DNA from: Prinia subflava
Taxonomy: Eukaryota > Chordata > Aves > Passeriformes > Cisticolidae
DNA length: 64,000 nt
Direction of reading: 5' to 3'
Assembly: GCF_021018805.1 (NCBI RefSeq)
Contig: NC_086247.1
Location: forward strand, 97,171,338 to 97,235,337
The position numbers and the translations under genes are program-made. Under the pieces are notes generated by a model. That model ran no database searches. It worked only from the letters and a program-made list of their open reading frames with translations, and had not been told where the DNA came from. Positions 9,950-19,058 of the stretch are shown here, one piece after another (position 1 is the stretch's first letter; each line of letters starts with the position of its first letter).

Positions 9950-10535
9950 TTCGCTGCTGTCCAGGGCTGCTTGTCCGCGCGGCTTCTCCCGGTGCTGGGG
10001 CCCGCGCGCGCTGCGGCGGGGCCGGGACCACGTGTTGGCTCCGCCGGGACTGCCCCGCGCCGCGGCCGCTGGGCTGGGGCCGCGCCGGGCCGGGGCCGCT
10101 CCGCCGCCGGGGCCGCGCCGGGCCGGGGCCGCTCCGCCGCCGGGGCCGGAGGGTGCCGCGCCGCTGCCGCGCAGCCCGCGCCGCCGAGCCGAGGCGGGCC
10201 GGGGCCGCGCCGCCGAGCCGAGGCGGGCCCGCCGCGCCGGGGCTCATGCCGGAGCCTCGCCGTGGCGGAGCCGCGCCGGCCCCACGCCGCGCCACCCGGC
10301 GGGGCTGCGCGGCCCGTGCAGCGCCGAGGCGGGCCGGGGCCCCAAGGAGCCGGGACCCGGGCCCGCGCCGGGCTGGTCGGCGGTGGTGGGACAGCCGCGT
10401 GGTGGCTCACGAGGTCTCTGCGCGGTGGGGGAGGGGCCGCCCCGGGCCGCGATGGCCCAGAACGGCCGCTCCACCGGAGACGGCACTGAAACGGAGTTAC
10501 CATGGGCCATCTGGTCTCAGGGTCGCTGATGCTGT
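9950..10535 (-). other. GC-rich leader with tandem repeats in the nested element
   Basis: Between primer site and interior lies a CpG-dense, very GC-rich block, in sharp contrast to the AT-rich window. It contains an exact 33-bp tandem duplication (10078-10110 and 10111-10143) and a second imperfect repeat around the motif GCCGAGCCGAGGCGGGCC (about 10181-10230). ORFs of 165-250 codons are open on both strands here, because GC-rich sequence has few stops. Their products are Arg/Pro/Ala/Gly-rich and low complexity, so I do not call a gene. It may be a structured 5' untranslated/packaging region or a CpG-island-like promoter; both are inference. Confidence 0.6.
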
Positions 10536-10537
10536 TG

Positions 10538-10555
10538 CCCCCACGTTGGGCACCA
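10538..10555 (-). other. Primer-binding site, lysine-tRNA type
   Basis: On the minus strand, two bases after the 5' LTR, the sequence is TGGTGCCCAACGTGGGGG. It matches the standard lysine-tRNA primer site of betaretroviruses except for C-to-T at position 4 and the last base. This supports the minus orientation and a class II lineage. Confidence 0.9.
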
Positions 10556-10557
10556 TC

Positions 10558-10966
10558 TGTTGTTGTTTAAATTTATGGGGGGTCCCCGGGGAGTGCCCCC
10601 CGGAGACCCCCGGGGTCTTTTGGGGTCGTGGTGTTCCCGGGCTTGCAGGCAAGGAGACTCAGACGCTGGTGGGGTGCTGATGAGGTGAGGGTTTATTCAC
10701 TGAGGGAGAGGGGAAGGGGAGGGGGGAGGGGGAAAGGGGGAGAGGGAAAGGGAGCGTCCGAACGCCTCCAGGGGTAGAGGGGCAAGAGGGGGAGAGCCTT
10801 CTGCCTTAGCATTCTTATCACAGAGGTTCAAAGGGGCGCGGTAACATTCTCCAGCCAATGAGGTTACAGATACAGGATACTGCAGGGAGGGTACAGACTG
10901 GGGATAAACCATACATTTTCCAAGGGTGAGCCAGAGCAAACCATTTCCATAAAATGCAATCCCACA
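10558..10966 (-). repeat. 5' LTR of the nested minus-strand element
   Basis: 409-bp copy of the LTR at 8181-8589, with one substitution by eye. The polyadenylation signal on the minus strand corresponds to TTTATT at 10692-10697. CCTTTG follows at 10967. Confidence 0.93.
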
Positions 10967-11341
10967 CCTTTGCATTTCTCAGAGTGGGTATTTCTATCAT
11001 ATCAATGCAGAAAGACAGTTGCCACTCAATTAGAACTGGTTGCCTATGTAATTTGTAAAGCTAGACAACGGTGTATCCAGCTGTCAGGGCAAGAGCCAGC
11101 CCTTATGACTATACCCTTGTCCTCTGAATGTTGGGACTGGTCTATGGCCTATAGTTCTGTTATGGTAGAGCTCCCAGGAAAGATGTTATTCCATCAGCCT
11201 GCACATAAATTTTTTTAGTTGCATCTAGAATTGCAGCTTGTGGAATTGTCACTGTATTCAGCAACCCCTTTACAAGGGAGAATGGTTTTTACTGATGAAT
11301 CAGGGTGGACAGGGAAGACGGTTGTCACCTGGATGGAGGGG
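10967..11341 (+). pseudogene. pol: Reverse transcriptase connection and RNase H start (host provirus)
   Basis: Resumes the plus-strand provirus after the nested element. The frame at 10970-11218 reads RKTVATQLELVAYVICKARQ, the connection-domain sequence of avian class II ERVs, and ends at a stop at 11216. The RNase H domain opens around 11270. VFTDESGWTGKTVVTW keeps the first catalytic aspartate (11294-11296), although the usual small residue after it is Glu. It is cut at 11341 by the solo LTR and resumes at 12724. Confidence 0.85.
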
Positions 11342-12729
11342 TGTTGGAGTCCATGTTTCCATGGATCCTCTGCAGAGAGTGAGAAGTACAGAGATAGAAT
11401 TAAAACCTTTAGAAAAATTAGAATATATAAAGCTTTAAATGCATAAAGTAGAAATCTAACCCTCAGCTTTAAGTTTTACATGCCCTAAGTCCTAGTTGTT
11501 AGTGTAGAAGGACACAGCTTCAGGTCTAGTGATAGAGTATAGACATAACAAAAATAGGGTAAAGTGCTGCTTGTAGTTTTGTATGAACTCTGTGTAGGGA
11601 AGACAGAGTTTTTCATATATGCTAAGATAGAAGTTTTCTACATAACAAGATAGAACTTTATGCTAGTAAGATAGAGTTTTACGTTAATAGATATGCTATG
11701 TGCGTAGGTTTTGATGCTGTTTTTCGTAGTTTTACGAACTTTAGAATTGTACCTAGATTGGTTAGTGTGTAGATAAAATATATGAATATGAATTTTGTAA
11801 TTTGGCATAAAAAAGCCTCTGGGTTGGAAGTGAAGGGGTCAGTCAGTCGGTCGGTCGATTGATTGATCAATCTGATCTATCGATCCAACCTCCACTTTCT
11901 GCAGCCTGAGGAAGGAGCTCTGCCAGGGAGCTGAATGGGATTCTAAAGGTACCAACTATTGTAGCCTGGCATCTGGGCCCTGGGGTCCCGTCCCTTCCCC
12001 CTGCGAGGGTTCGGGACCCCTGGACCCCTTCTTGCCCCTGCGATCCCGTCCCTTCCCTTTCCCCCTCTGGCGTTTGCCCCGGAACTCTGTTCGGGGCTGC
12101 TGGGGAGTCTGCAAGGGTTCAGGACCCTGGGACCTCCTTCCTGTCTCTGCAACCGGGAACTGTGTGGGTTTGGGACCCCGGGACCCCTCCTTGTCCCTGC
12201 GACCCCCCGGATGGGAACTCTGTGCGGTTCGGGATTCCCCATCACCATCACAATTCCGCGAACGAGGGCTCTGCATGGGTTCGGAATCTCGGGGCCCCTT
12301 TCTGTTGTTGTGATCCCCACGGCTGGGACCCCTGTCTGGGATCTGTGATCTTGTGATCCCTTTCTATTATTGTGACCCCACAGTTGGAAAATCCTGCTTG
12401 GGTTCAGGAGATGGGAGGCTGATTTACCTAGAGGCTGTAATGTCAGATTTATGCTTGCTTATAGTCTTACTAGAGTTTTGCTTGTTAGGAATTCTGTGCT
12501 CTGCTTGTTGTTTCATTAGAGTTTTGTTTGTTAAGATTTCTATGCCTTGCTTAGTGTTTTACTTGGACTTCGCTTGCTTATGTTTATAATTGGTTGTATT
12601 GTAAGGCCGCTCTTAGAACTCTCATTCCTTCAGATATATGCTTTTATATAATAAACCACTTTGCTTAGATCTTAAAATGTTGAAAGACCTATAAAAACTT
12701 TTACCTGTAACACAGCCTCGGTAGAGGGG
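11336..12729 (+). mobile_element. Solo LTR nested in RNase H (same family as 199-1185)
   Basis: The inserted LTR is 11342-12723 (1,382 bp). It begins TGTTGGAGTCCATGTTTCC and ends CTCGGTA, where the normal terminal CA is changed to TA. Perfect GAGGGG copies flank it (11336-11341, 12724-12729), and the RNase H frame is continuous across the empty site. A TATA-like CATAAAAAAG is at about 11805-11814, followed by CCTCTGGGTTGG. A TCGG/TCGA/TTGA microsatellite lies at 11841-11885, and AATAAA at 12650-12655. It is about 400 bp longer than its relative at 199-1185, mainly because of a degenerate GC-rich minisatellite at about 11970-12410. ORFs on both strands in that block look like repeat artefacts. 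Confidence 0.9.
11970..12410 (+). repeat. Degenerate GC-rich minisatellite inside the solo LTR
   Basis: Five to seven imperfect units of roughly 55-65 bp. Each is built around GGTTCGGGACCCC..GGGACC followed by CCTTCTTGTCCCTGCGACC and then a GGGAACTCTGTGCGG-like piece. The block lies between the TATA-like element and the polyadenylation signal, so it would be in the transcript R/leader region. Confidence 0.7.
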
Positions 12730-13080
12730 GATCAGTGGCATGACCTTATAGGTCACCAAGATCCCTCAGTTAGCAGAAGTACAAGCAATCATGATGGCTT
12801 TTGAAGTCTGGCCTGAGAATTTAAATGTTAAATGTTGTAGCTGATTCTCAAAATGTATGGAATATAGTTCGTTGATTAGATCATACTGTTCTGAAAGAGG
12901 TAAGTAACAAGGAATTGTTTCATTTGTTAAAAACTTTATGGCATACTTTATGCTGACGAACGGCACTATTTTATATTCTGCATATTTGTCATACTAACTT
13001 GCCTGGGTTCATTGTGGAAGGAAATGCCCATGTGGATAAGCTGACAGCCCCGGCGTGGGCTGCCCTAGTACCGGACACCT
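12724..13080 (+). pseudogene. pol: RNase H remnant, C-terminal part (host provirus)
   Basis: Continues the RNase H domain after the solo LTR. LAEVQAIMMAFEVWPENLN (about 12771-12828) carries the conserved second-acid helix. After a shift, ADSQNVWNIV (about 12840-12870) carries the third catalytic aspartate. The last part reads GFIVEGNAHVDKLT (about 13009-13052), the conserved His/Asp end of RNase H. Stops and shifts are present near 12823 and 12952. Confidence 0.82.
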
Positions 13081-13716
13081 TACAACAGGCGATCCAGCCA
13101 CATCAATTTTTCCATCAAGGGGCTCATTCTCTGTGACATCAGTTCCATCTTACATCTGCAGCAGCATGTGATATTGTTGCCTCATGCTCTGATTGTCAGC
13201 AGCATGTCACTATGACTCAGAATGGAACAATCCCTAGAGGGCTACAAGCTCTTCGGCTATGGCAGTCTGATGTTATTCATGTTTCAGAGTCTGGTCTCCT
13301 TAAATATGTACATATTTATGTGGACACCTATCCTAAGGTCTGTTGGGCGTCTGTACATACAGGAGAGAAGGCAAGAGATGTGATCTTGCATTGGTGTGGT
13401 GCTTTTGCAGCCTTAGATATACCATGTCAGTTGTCAAGACTGATAACGGACCTGGTTACATAGTTCAGTGTCCCCAACAATTTTTGCAATCTTGGGATGT
13501 TGAGCATGTCACTGGTATCTCTCATTTTTCAACTTGTCAAGAGTGTTTCCATTCTACTCTTAAGGCCTTTCTTCAAAAACAAAGAGGGGCTATGATAAGT
13601 GAAACCCCACAAGCAAGAGTTTGGAAAGCTGTGTTTACATTGAATCATCTTACAAATCCTCCCTTGTGTACTACACTTGTCATTCTAATGCACTTTTTGT
13701 CATTACAGTCACCAAG
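13081..13716 (+). pseudogene. pol: Integrase remnant, zinc-binding and catalytic core
   Basis: Integrase of the plus-strand provirus. The N-terminal HHCC zinc domain is partly readable: histidines around 13109-13160, interrupted by a stop, then C-x2-C with cysteines at 13185-13187 and 13194-13196. The core begins with LWQSDVIHV; its first catalytic aspartate is at 13269-13271. A frameshift near 13420 leads to KTDNGPGY, with the second aspartate at 13442-13444. The third residue, the glutamate of the DDE triad, is not found at the expected place; that segment reads STCQECFHSTLK. The copy is therefore catalytically dead as well as frameshifted. It is interrupted near 13717 by another LTR. Confidence 0.85.
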
Positions 13717-14032
13717 TATCAGCGATTGAGAGATGGAGACATTCAGAATTCTGATCAGAAGCCAAATTTATTGAGCGTACAAGGTGTTTATATAGGGTTT
13801 TTCTTGTATGGCACTTATATAGGGTTCTATTTTTTGGTAATAATTTCTTTCTTTATGACATCAGTTTCTTGGTAATCATTACAAAGTTTCACATGTTTCT
13901 TTGTCATTTCTACCCTAGAGAGCCTTTATCTGTGTCTGTCTCTCCCACAGTTTCTGCTTGATCAGGTCTAAGATACCAAGCTCCTTTATCAGTTCCATTA
14001 TACTCTGTTTCATTCCTCATAATCAAGTGACA
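13717..14032 (-). mobile_element. Short LTR-like insertion inside the integrase region
   Basis: A 316-bp block beginning TATCAGCG and ending AAGTGACA on the plus strand. On the minus strand it runs TGTCAC...TGATA, an LTR with its last CA changed to TA. A minus-strand AATAAA (plus TTTATT, about 13768-13773) is followed by a G/T-rich end, as in an LTR R/U5 region. Integrase core sequence precedes it and the integrase C-terminal domain follows it. I could not find a convincing target duplication, so exact ends and class remain open. Confidence 0.55.
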
Positions 14033-14220
14033 GGACCTGTGGCCCAGCTCCAGTCTGAGTTTTTAATTTGCAGACACGAGCCTGGGAGGGCCCATGGGAT
14101 CTTGTCACCTGGGGATGTGGATATGCCTGTATCTCGACAGATACTGGAGTATGGTGCCTGCTCATTGCATTCGACCTCTGTTGGATTATGCCCCTTGGAG
14201 CAATGAACTTGGCTGTGGCT
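14033..14220 (+). pseudogene. pol: Integrase C-terminal domain remnant
   Basis: In the frame that includes 14071-14073 (CAG), the sequence reads TRAWEGPWDLVTWGCGYACI and then STDTGVW. This is the SH3-like DNA-binding end of class II ERV integrases. A frame change follows near 14150, and the remaining IRPL-like end is seen in the neighbouring frame. It marks the end of pol. Confidence 0.8.
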
Positions 14221-15044
14221 CACCTGACTCCTTGGAATAAGTAAAAATGTGCGAGTGATGGGAACATATAGAGTCCATCTTATGTTTCTTTATAAAGTTG
14301 TATAGCTACTGATAGAATTATACAGCGGTTGTTTTCATTAATATTCTAATATGTTGCAGCCATGAGACCTAACAGGCCTCTCTGGCGGTCAGTCGCCTAA
14401 AGGTAAAGAAATGCCTAGTCATGGTGATTAAGCCAAATAACCCCTCTCCCCCACTTTTCCCCCAGCTCAGTAGAAGAGCTGTCCCTGAAATCCTTCATGG
14501 AGGATGCCAACAAAGATTCGTCTGTGGAACTTCATACAGTGCTTCTCCTCTCTCTCCCTCCATCTGCTAAGGCACTTAGCAAGCTTATGAGCTGAATACC
14601 ACTAAAGCTGAAATCACTATAAGAGCTATCACTGCTGAGCTGAATATCACTGATAACTAAGCTTGCTAAGAATACTTAGCCTGTGCCTGGGAGCTTTGCC
14701 TGAGGTGCCTGGGCAGGAGGTACTTAACAGTATACCCTATCCAGGAACACCTAAGGCAGCCAGGATTGGACTGAAGCTACTGGGAGAAAACAAAACTAAT
14801 ACATAACATTCAGCTCATTTTTGTATGTTGCTTTACAAAGTTGTATAGTTATTGATATTGTTAATATTCTGTAAGTGTAGGCATAAGGATTTTGATGCCA
14901 TGTGATGTACGTTTGGGGAATGAATCAAGGTCAGTACACGGACGCATTCCAGAATTAGTGAAACCAAGACAAAAGATACTTGTACCATGTTTGATATTTC
15001 TTCTGCAAAGGCCCTGTAGAAGGATAGTAGACAAGGCATTTATT
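14221..15044 (+). other. Post-pol region of provirus, env not recognised
   Basis: About 820 bp occupy the position of env plus 3' untranslated sequence, but only short closed frames are present. Two related segments, 14282-14349 and 14825-14871, share ATGTTKCTTTAYAAAGTTG and flanking AT-rich sequence, so part of this region is an internal duplication. A TTGCAG acceptor-like site followed by a short ATG frame lies near 14355-14400. GAGCTGAATA..ACTAA repeats occur at about 14590-14665. Env was probably lost by deletion. Confidence 0.55.
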
Positions 15045-15045
15045 T

Positions 15046-15066
15046 AAAAGAAAAGGAAGGGGGAAT
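15046..15066 (+). other. Polypurine tract of the plus-strand provirus
   Basis: AAAAGAAAAGGAAGGGGGAAT-type purine run directly before the 3' LTR TG, as expected for the plus-strand primer. Confidence 0.85.
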
Positions 15067-15328
15067 TGTAGGCACACAGTTTGTGGTGATTGGGAATGGG
15101 GCTGAGGTCAAGCCTTATCTTTAACGGGCTACAACTACGTAGGACAGGTGAACAGTAATGAAGGCAATGAAACATGGAGTGCTGACGCGTACTGACAAAT
15201 CACAAAAGGGTAGATAGGGCACACAGATGTAATGCATGTAAGATGAAGGGTATTTAAGATTGTACTGGAAAGCAATAAAGTGTTGATGCTTGAAGCCTTC
15301 TTTGGTGTCAGTCATACCTCTTCCATCA
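15067..15328 (+). repeat. 3' LTR of the plus-strand class II provirus
   Basis: 262 bp, same length and ends as the 5' LTR at 3921-4182. AATAAA is at 15274-15279. The flank CTGTGC begins at 15329. Confidence 0.92.
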
Positions 15329-15655
15329 CTGTGCTCTTGTCTTCCTTGACAGATTCCTTTCTTCTGGGGATTGCTATCTCTTGTACTTTGTGCATGACTT
15401 GCCTTTAAGATCTGCCAGGTCTGAAGCAGAGCCTCCAAGGCAATTCCACTGACTATCTCCCTGAAGAGCTGGAAGACTTACAGCTAGAATTCCTAAACTT
15501 CCTAGAGTTCAGGGTCTTAACTTTATTCCTTATATGACCCATATCCCTTAGGACTATAAATTTCACCAGTGCATGACCACTGCAGTCTAGGCTGCCTCCA
15601 ATCTCGATGTTCCCACCTTTCACTGGTGAACAACAGATGCACAAGGTATTCAATA
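15329..15655 (-). mobile_element. CR1 LINE, 5'-most surviving part
   Basis: Completes the minus-strand CR1 copy upstream of the provirus insertion. The minus-strand translation shows IEIGGSLDCSGHALVKFIVL (about 15545-15605), matching the CR1 endonuclease C-terminal region (consensus-like GGSLGCSDHEMVEF), then a SIPRRKES-like block near 15350-15380 in another frame. The left boundary is the provirus duplication; the right boundary is judged by loss of similarity. Total surviving CR1 length is about 2.2 kb. Confidence 0.85.
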
Positions 15656-18600
15656 TGAGGGACCTAAGTTGAAGTTGTAATGAATACAAATTGTTCACTA
15701 ATTAAGAAGCTGATTTCAATTCACATCTTAGTATTCAAGGATTTCAAGAAACTTTGGATTTGCTTGAAGGCAATGTATAAAACAGTTAAAACCAGCAGTA
15801 TTTTCTACTTTCCACACACAAAATTTTTTATTAGAGTAAATAAGAACCTTTGCGTACAGCCCCATATATAGCAATTATATTGTATATATGCATGCATTAA
15901 CTCCTGGAAATCCTGAAAAATCTATAATAAAAAGTAATTCTAGGCACTTATGAGCAATCTTAGACTATGTGATCATAGATTTTGATTACATTGGTTAAAA
16001 CATTTCCTACAAGAAATGAAAACAGGAAGCAAATTGTAATGAAGAGTGCACAAAAGAGAGAATGGAGACTATCCCAAATCAACCCAATTTCCTTTCACTT
16101 TTAGTAAGGTTATTTAGCTTAGGCAGCTACTTCAAACAAACTGTGCTTACAGACAGGCATTATGAAACCACTCACATAGAAAATGGGATGGCACAGTAAA
16201 AGGGTTAATAAACACTGAGACCCCATATCCATAAGCTACACTGAGATGAAAGAGCATATGCAAAGCTGCTGCCCATACTTTGATAGATGCAATTTATTTG
16301 AGTTTAAAATTTAGCCTTGTGGGGATAGAGAGGGCCATTGCTTTTCTGCCCTTGTGCTTCTGTTGGTGCATGCTTTGCTTCAGAGGTTCTAAGGAAGAAA
16401 TCTGCAGTCCTGGGGAAAGCCTGTATCTGCTTGAGCTTTGATTAACAGAAACAAAATCAAACATTTGATTCTTAATTCTACATGATACCTGGACAGGCAT
16501 GAATTTCACATTTACTTTATCTCATCCACTACATGCAATACTGTGAATTTACTGCATGAGGTGAAGGCTGAGACACTGTTCTCCTCATAAAAATACACAC
16601 ACCCCATTTGCATGTATGTTTGGCCCAAGATACTGGATGTTGTTTTGACTTTCTACAAGAAATTGTACTTTGGCAAATGATTTCATAAAGAAATTATCAT
16701 CTTATGTAAAATGTAAATTCTGCCTTCAAGAAAAATATTAAAAGACACAAGAACTTTGCATTCACTGAACAGTACAAAACAGCCCAGTTGGCACAAGCCA
16801 AAAAGAAATCCAAAAGCAAAAAACCCTAATATGTCTACAAAAAGACAGATATGGTCTGCTTTGAAATTCTACTAAAGTTAATTTTTCTTTTTTACTTTCT
16901 TTTCTTCCTATCCTTTGGGAAGATCACTTAGGATTTGGTAGAAATGTGAGTTTTGATATGTGAGAAATAGCTATCTGCTGGAGATTTACACTGTTCTTGG
17001 AAAAATAGCATAACCTTATTCAATGGACAGGGAAATGGAGGAACAGCAAGCTGGTAGCTCACCCAGCAGAGCAGTATCAGAAATAAAAGTGGGCATACTC
17101 AAACCACAGCTTCAAATCCTATCAGCTAGGACACTTTCTTGTCATTTGTAGTGACAACAGTCATGCATTTTCCACTTCATTTATCCTTTTAGATAAGTTT
17201 CTGTAGTGTTTCTACCATTATCCCTTGAAGTCTTTTCACAGTGTTGCGTTTTTTACCCTGACCTTAATACACTAGCGTTGTTCATGTTACACTGTAGAAC
17301 TGCATCCCAGCTAAACAAAATATGGGAAGTCTGATTATGAGCAGATTTGAATCTGTTCATTTAATTTATTACTTTAATGTTCTTTGAATGCTAACTTTTA
17401 TAGTGAATGACTACTGTAATTGATCCACTGTGAACAAAATGCTTGAATTAAGTTCATTGCTGCTGAAAAGCCTTGCCTTGAGATTACAGGCCCTGGAATT
17501 AATAGAAAAGTAAAAAAGATTTTAAGAACGTGATAATGAGCAGATCAATAATATGTGCAAAAAGATTACAAGGTAACAAATTCTGTAAAACTGAAACCTG
17601 AGATGCTGCTTCAGCATAACACAGAATCATCTTGAATTCTCTGTTATGTCTTCTCTACATGAAACAGACATGGGAGGGGGCTGGTAGGTATAAATGTTTG
17701 GTGAACTCTTATTTGTACAACGCCAGAAAAATTATGCACGTTGTAACCAAAGTATCTAATCAAGATGCAAATCAACTATTTATTTATGTATTCCCACCCT
17801 ATCAGATCTACAGAATTCTGAGGTTGCCTATTAGCCTACCAGCTTTTACATTTTTGAGGAAATTGTCCTCAAAATGAAGGTCTGTTCAACCCATAATTCA
17901 CAGGCATTCCCATGCTGATAAAAGGACTTTCTGTTTCCCCTTCCGTAAGAACCCAGAAATGTAGAATGAAATTAAATATCTTTATCAACTAGTGACCTAT
18001 GCAGCTCCTCCTATAAATTGCATCCATCTCTGCAGCAATTAATGTGAAATGATATTCAGTCCCTACTTTGATTAGCCCCTATCTTCCCCTTCTACAAGTA
18101 TCCTTTCTGTCCCTCTTCACTTTAAAACTGAGTTTTGTAAGCTAAGCCTTATTTTTTCCAAAGTAATTGCAAAGCTTTTTTAAAGGTATCATTGGAAGAA
18201 AAGAAGATAACAAACAAAAACCCCACAAACAAAAACCCCAAAACACCCCAGTCCTAAAAAAAAAAAAAAAAAAAAAATCACTAAAGAGTGCATACGAGAT
18301 ACAACCTGAGTTTGAAATGAAAAGCTCTTTGGAGACCTCCCATTTTAGCTCTGTGAGATTTCCCATGGTGGAGCTTTAGATTAAAGCTTTTAATGAAGTT
18401 CATCTGTAGAACACAAAAAATACAGATCTATTATTGCTGTTTTGCTGAATTACCATTAATTTCATCTGATAGAAAAACAGCAAAGAACACTGGATTAACA
18501 GTAGCTATAAGAGGCTAACGTAATTTAGGCACTAATTTGCACAGCATGGAAGTTCCACCCCCATCACATTTTCTAGTCCCAGCTCTCTAATAGGAATGAA

Positions 18601-19058
18601 CTCTCTGGCTTCTCTTTTCAGCAGCTCCATCCATGCTGGGAAATGTCAAAGCTCTTTAAGTAGGTAATGGCTGCTGCATGGACAGTAATGGTTTTCATTT
18701 CTATTATTGATTCTTTAAGACAGAAAAAGAACTAAACAAAGCAGTTACTTTTTATTTTGTTAAAGTACTTGTGCATTTCCAACACTGTGGTTATCTTATG
18801 TTCCTCCAACCAAGCATAGGCTCTGGTGAGAACAAATTTTATTTGAAACAAATCTAACTTCATGTCTTTAGTGTTACCTTGAAAGACCACAAATAACTTT
18901 ATAAACTGCAGACATCTCAGTTTTGGAACAAAAATTTAAAAAGCCAAAGATTGTAACAAACTATCAGTTATGTTTTATTTATTGGAAACTAAAGAGAGAC
19001 TAAGTAGGTAACACGCAGTTCCTGAGTGGCCTGGAAAATGGGCAAGCTCTTCTAGGGC
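15656..19058. other. Unique AT-rich sequence, no gene recognised
   Basis: About 3.4 kb of non-repetitive AT-rich DNA. The only simple feature is a poly-A run at about 18257-18277. Short ORFs here are not supported by any motif, codon pattern or splice context I can see. Confidence 0.5.

Larger units (their letters stand above)
8175..10972 (-). mobile_element. Young non-autonomous LTR retroelement nested in pol (lysine-type PBS)
   Basis: A complete minus-strand LTR element occupies 8181-10966. Its two 409-bp LTRs (8181-8589, 10558-10966) begin and end TG...CA and differ at one position by eye (C/T near 8290 and 10667). Perfect CCTTTG copies at 8175-8180 and 10967-10972 form a 6-bp duplication, and the host reverse transcriptase frame is continuous across the empty site. 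A lysine-tRNA-type primer site and a polypurine tract are in the right places. The 1,968-bp interior has a very GC-rich leader (about 9950-10520) and an AT-richer 3' half. I see no gag, protease, reverse transcriptase or integrase motif, so it must have been moved by proteins supplied in trans. The tiny LTR divergence means a recent insertion or recent gene conversion. Confidence 0.93.
3915..15334 (+). mobile_element. Class II (ERVK/betaretrovirus-like) provirus, decayed, with three nested insertions
   Basis: The provirus spans 3921-15328. Two 262-bp LTRs begin TGTAGGCACACA and end TCA, and differ at about 15 positions by eye (about 6 percent). The flanks CTGGGC (3915-3920) and CTGTGC (15329-15334) form a 6-bp duplication with one mismatch, and the CR1 frame is continuous across the empty site. 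Between the LTRs are gag, dUTPase, protease, reverse transcriptase, RNase H and integrase remnants in the usual class II order on the plus strand. No env was recognised. Removing the later insertions (8181-10966, 11342-12723, about 13717-14032, with their duplications) leaves about 6.9 kb, close to an env-deleted provirus. Frameshifts and stops in every domain show that it is inactive. Confidence 0.93.

Noticed and set aside
11943..12356. ORFs of 93-125 codons on both strands
   Set aside because: They follow the GC-rich minisatellite of the solo LTR; the repeated residues reflect the DNA repeat.
18167..18379. Lysine-rich ORF
   Set aside because: Created by a poly-A run; no protein-like composition outside it.
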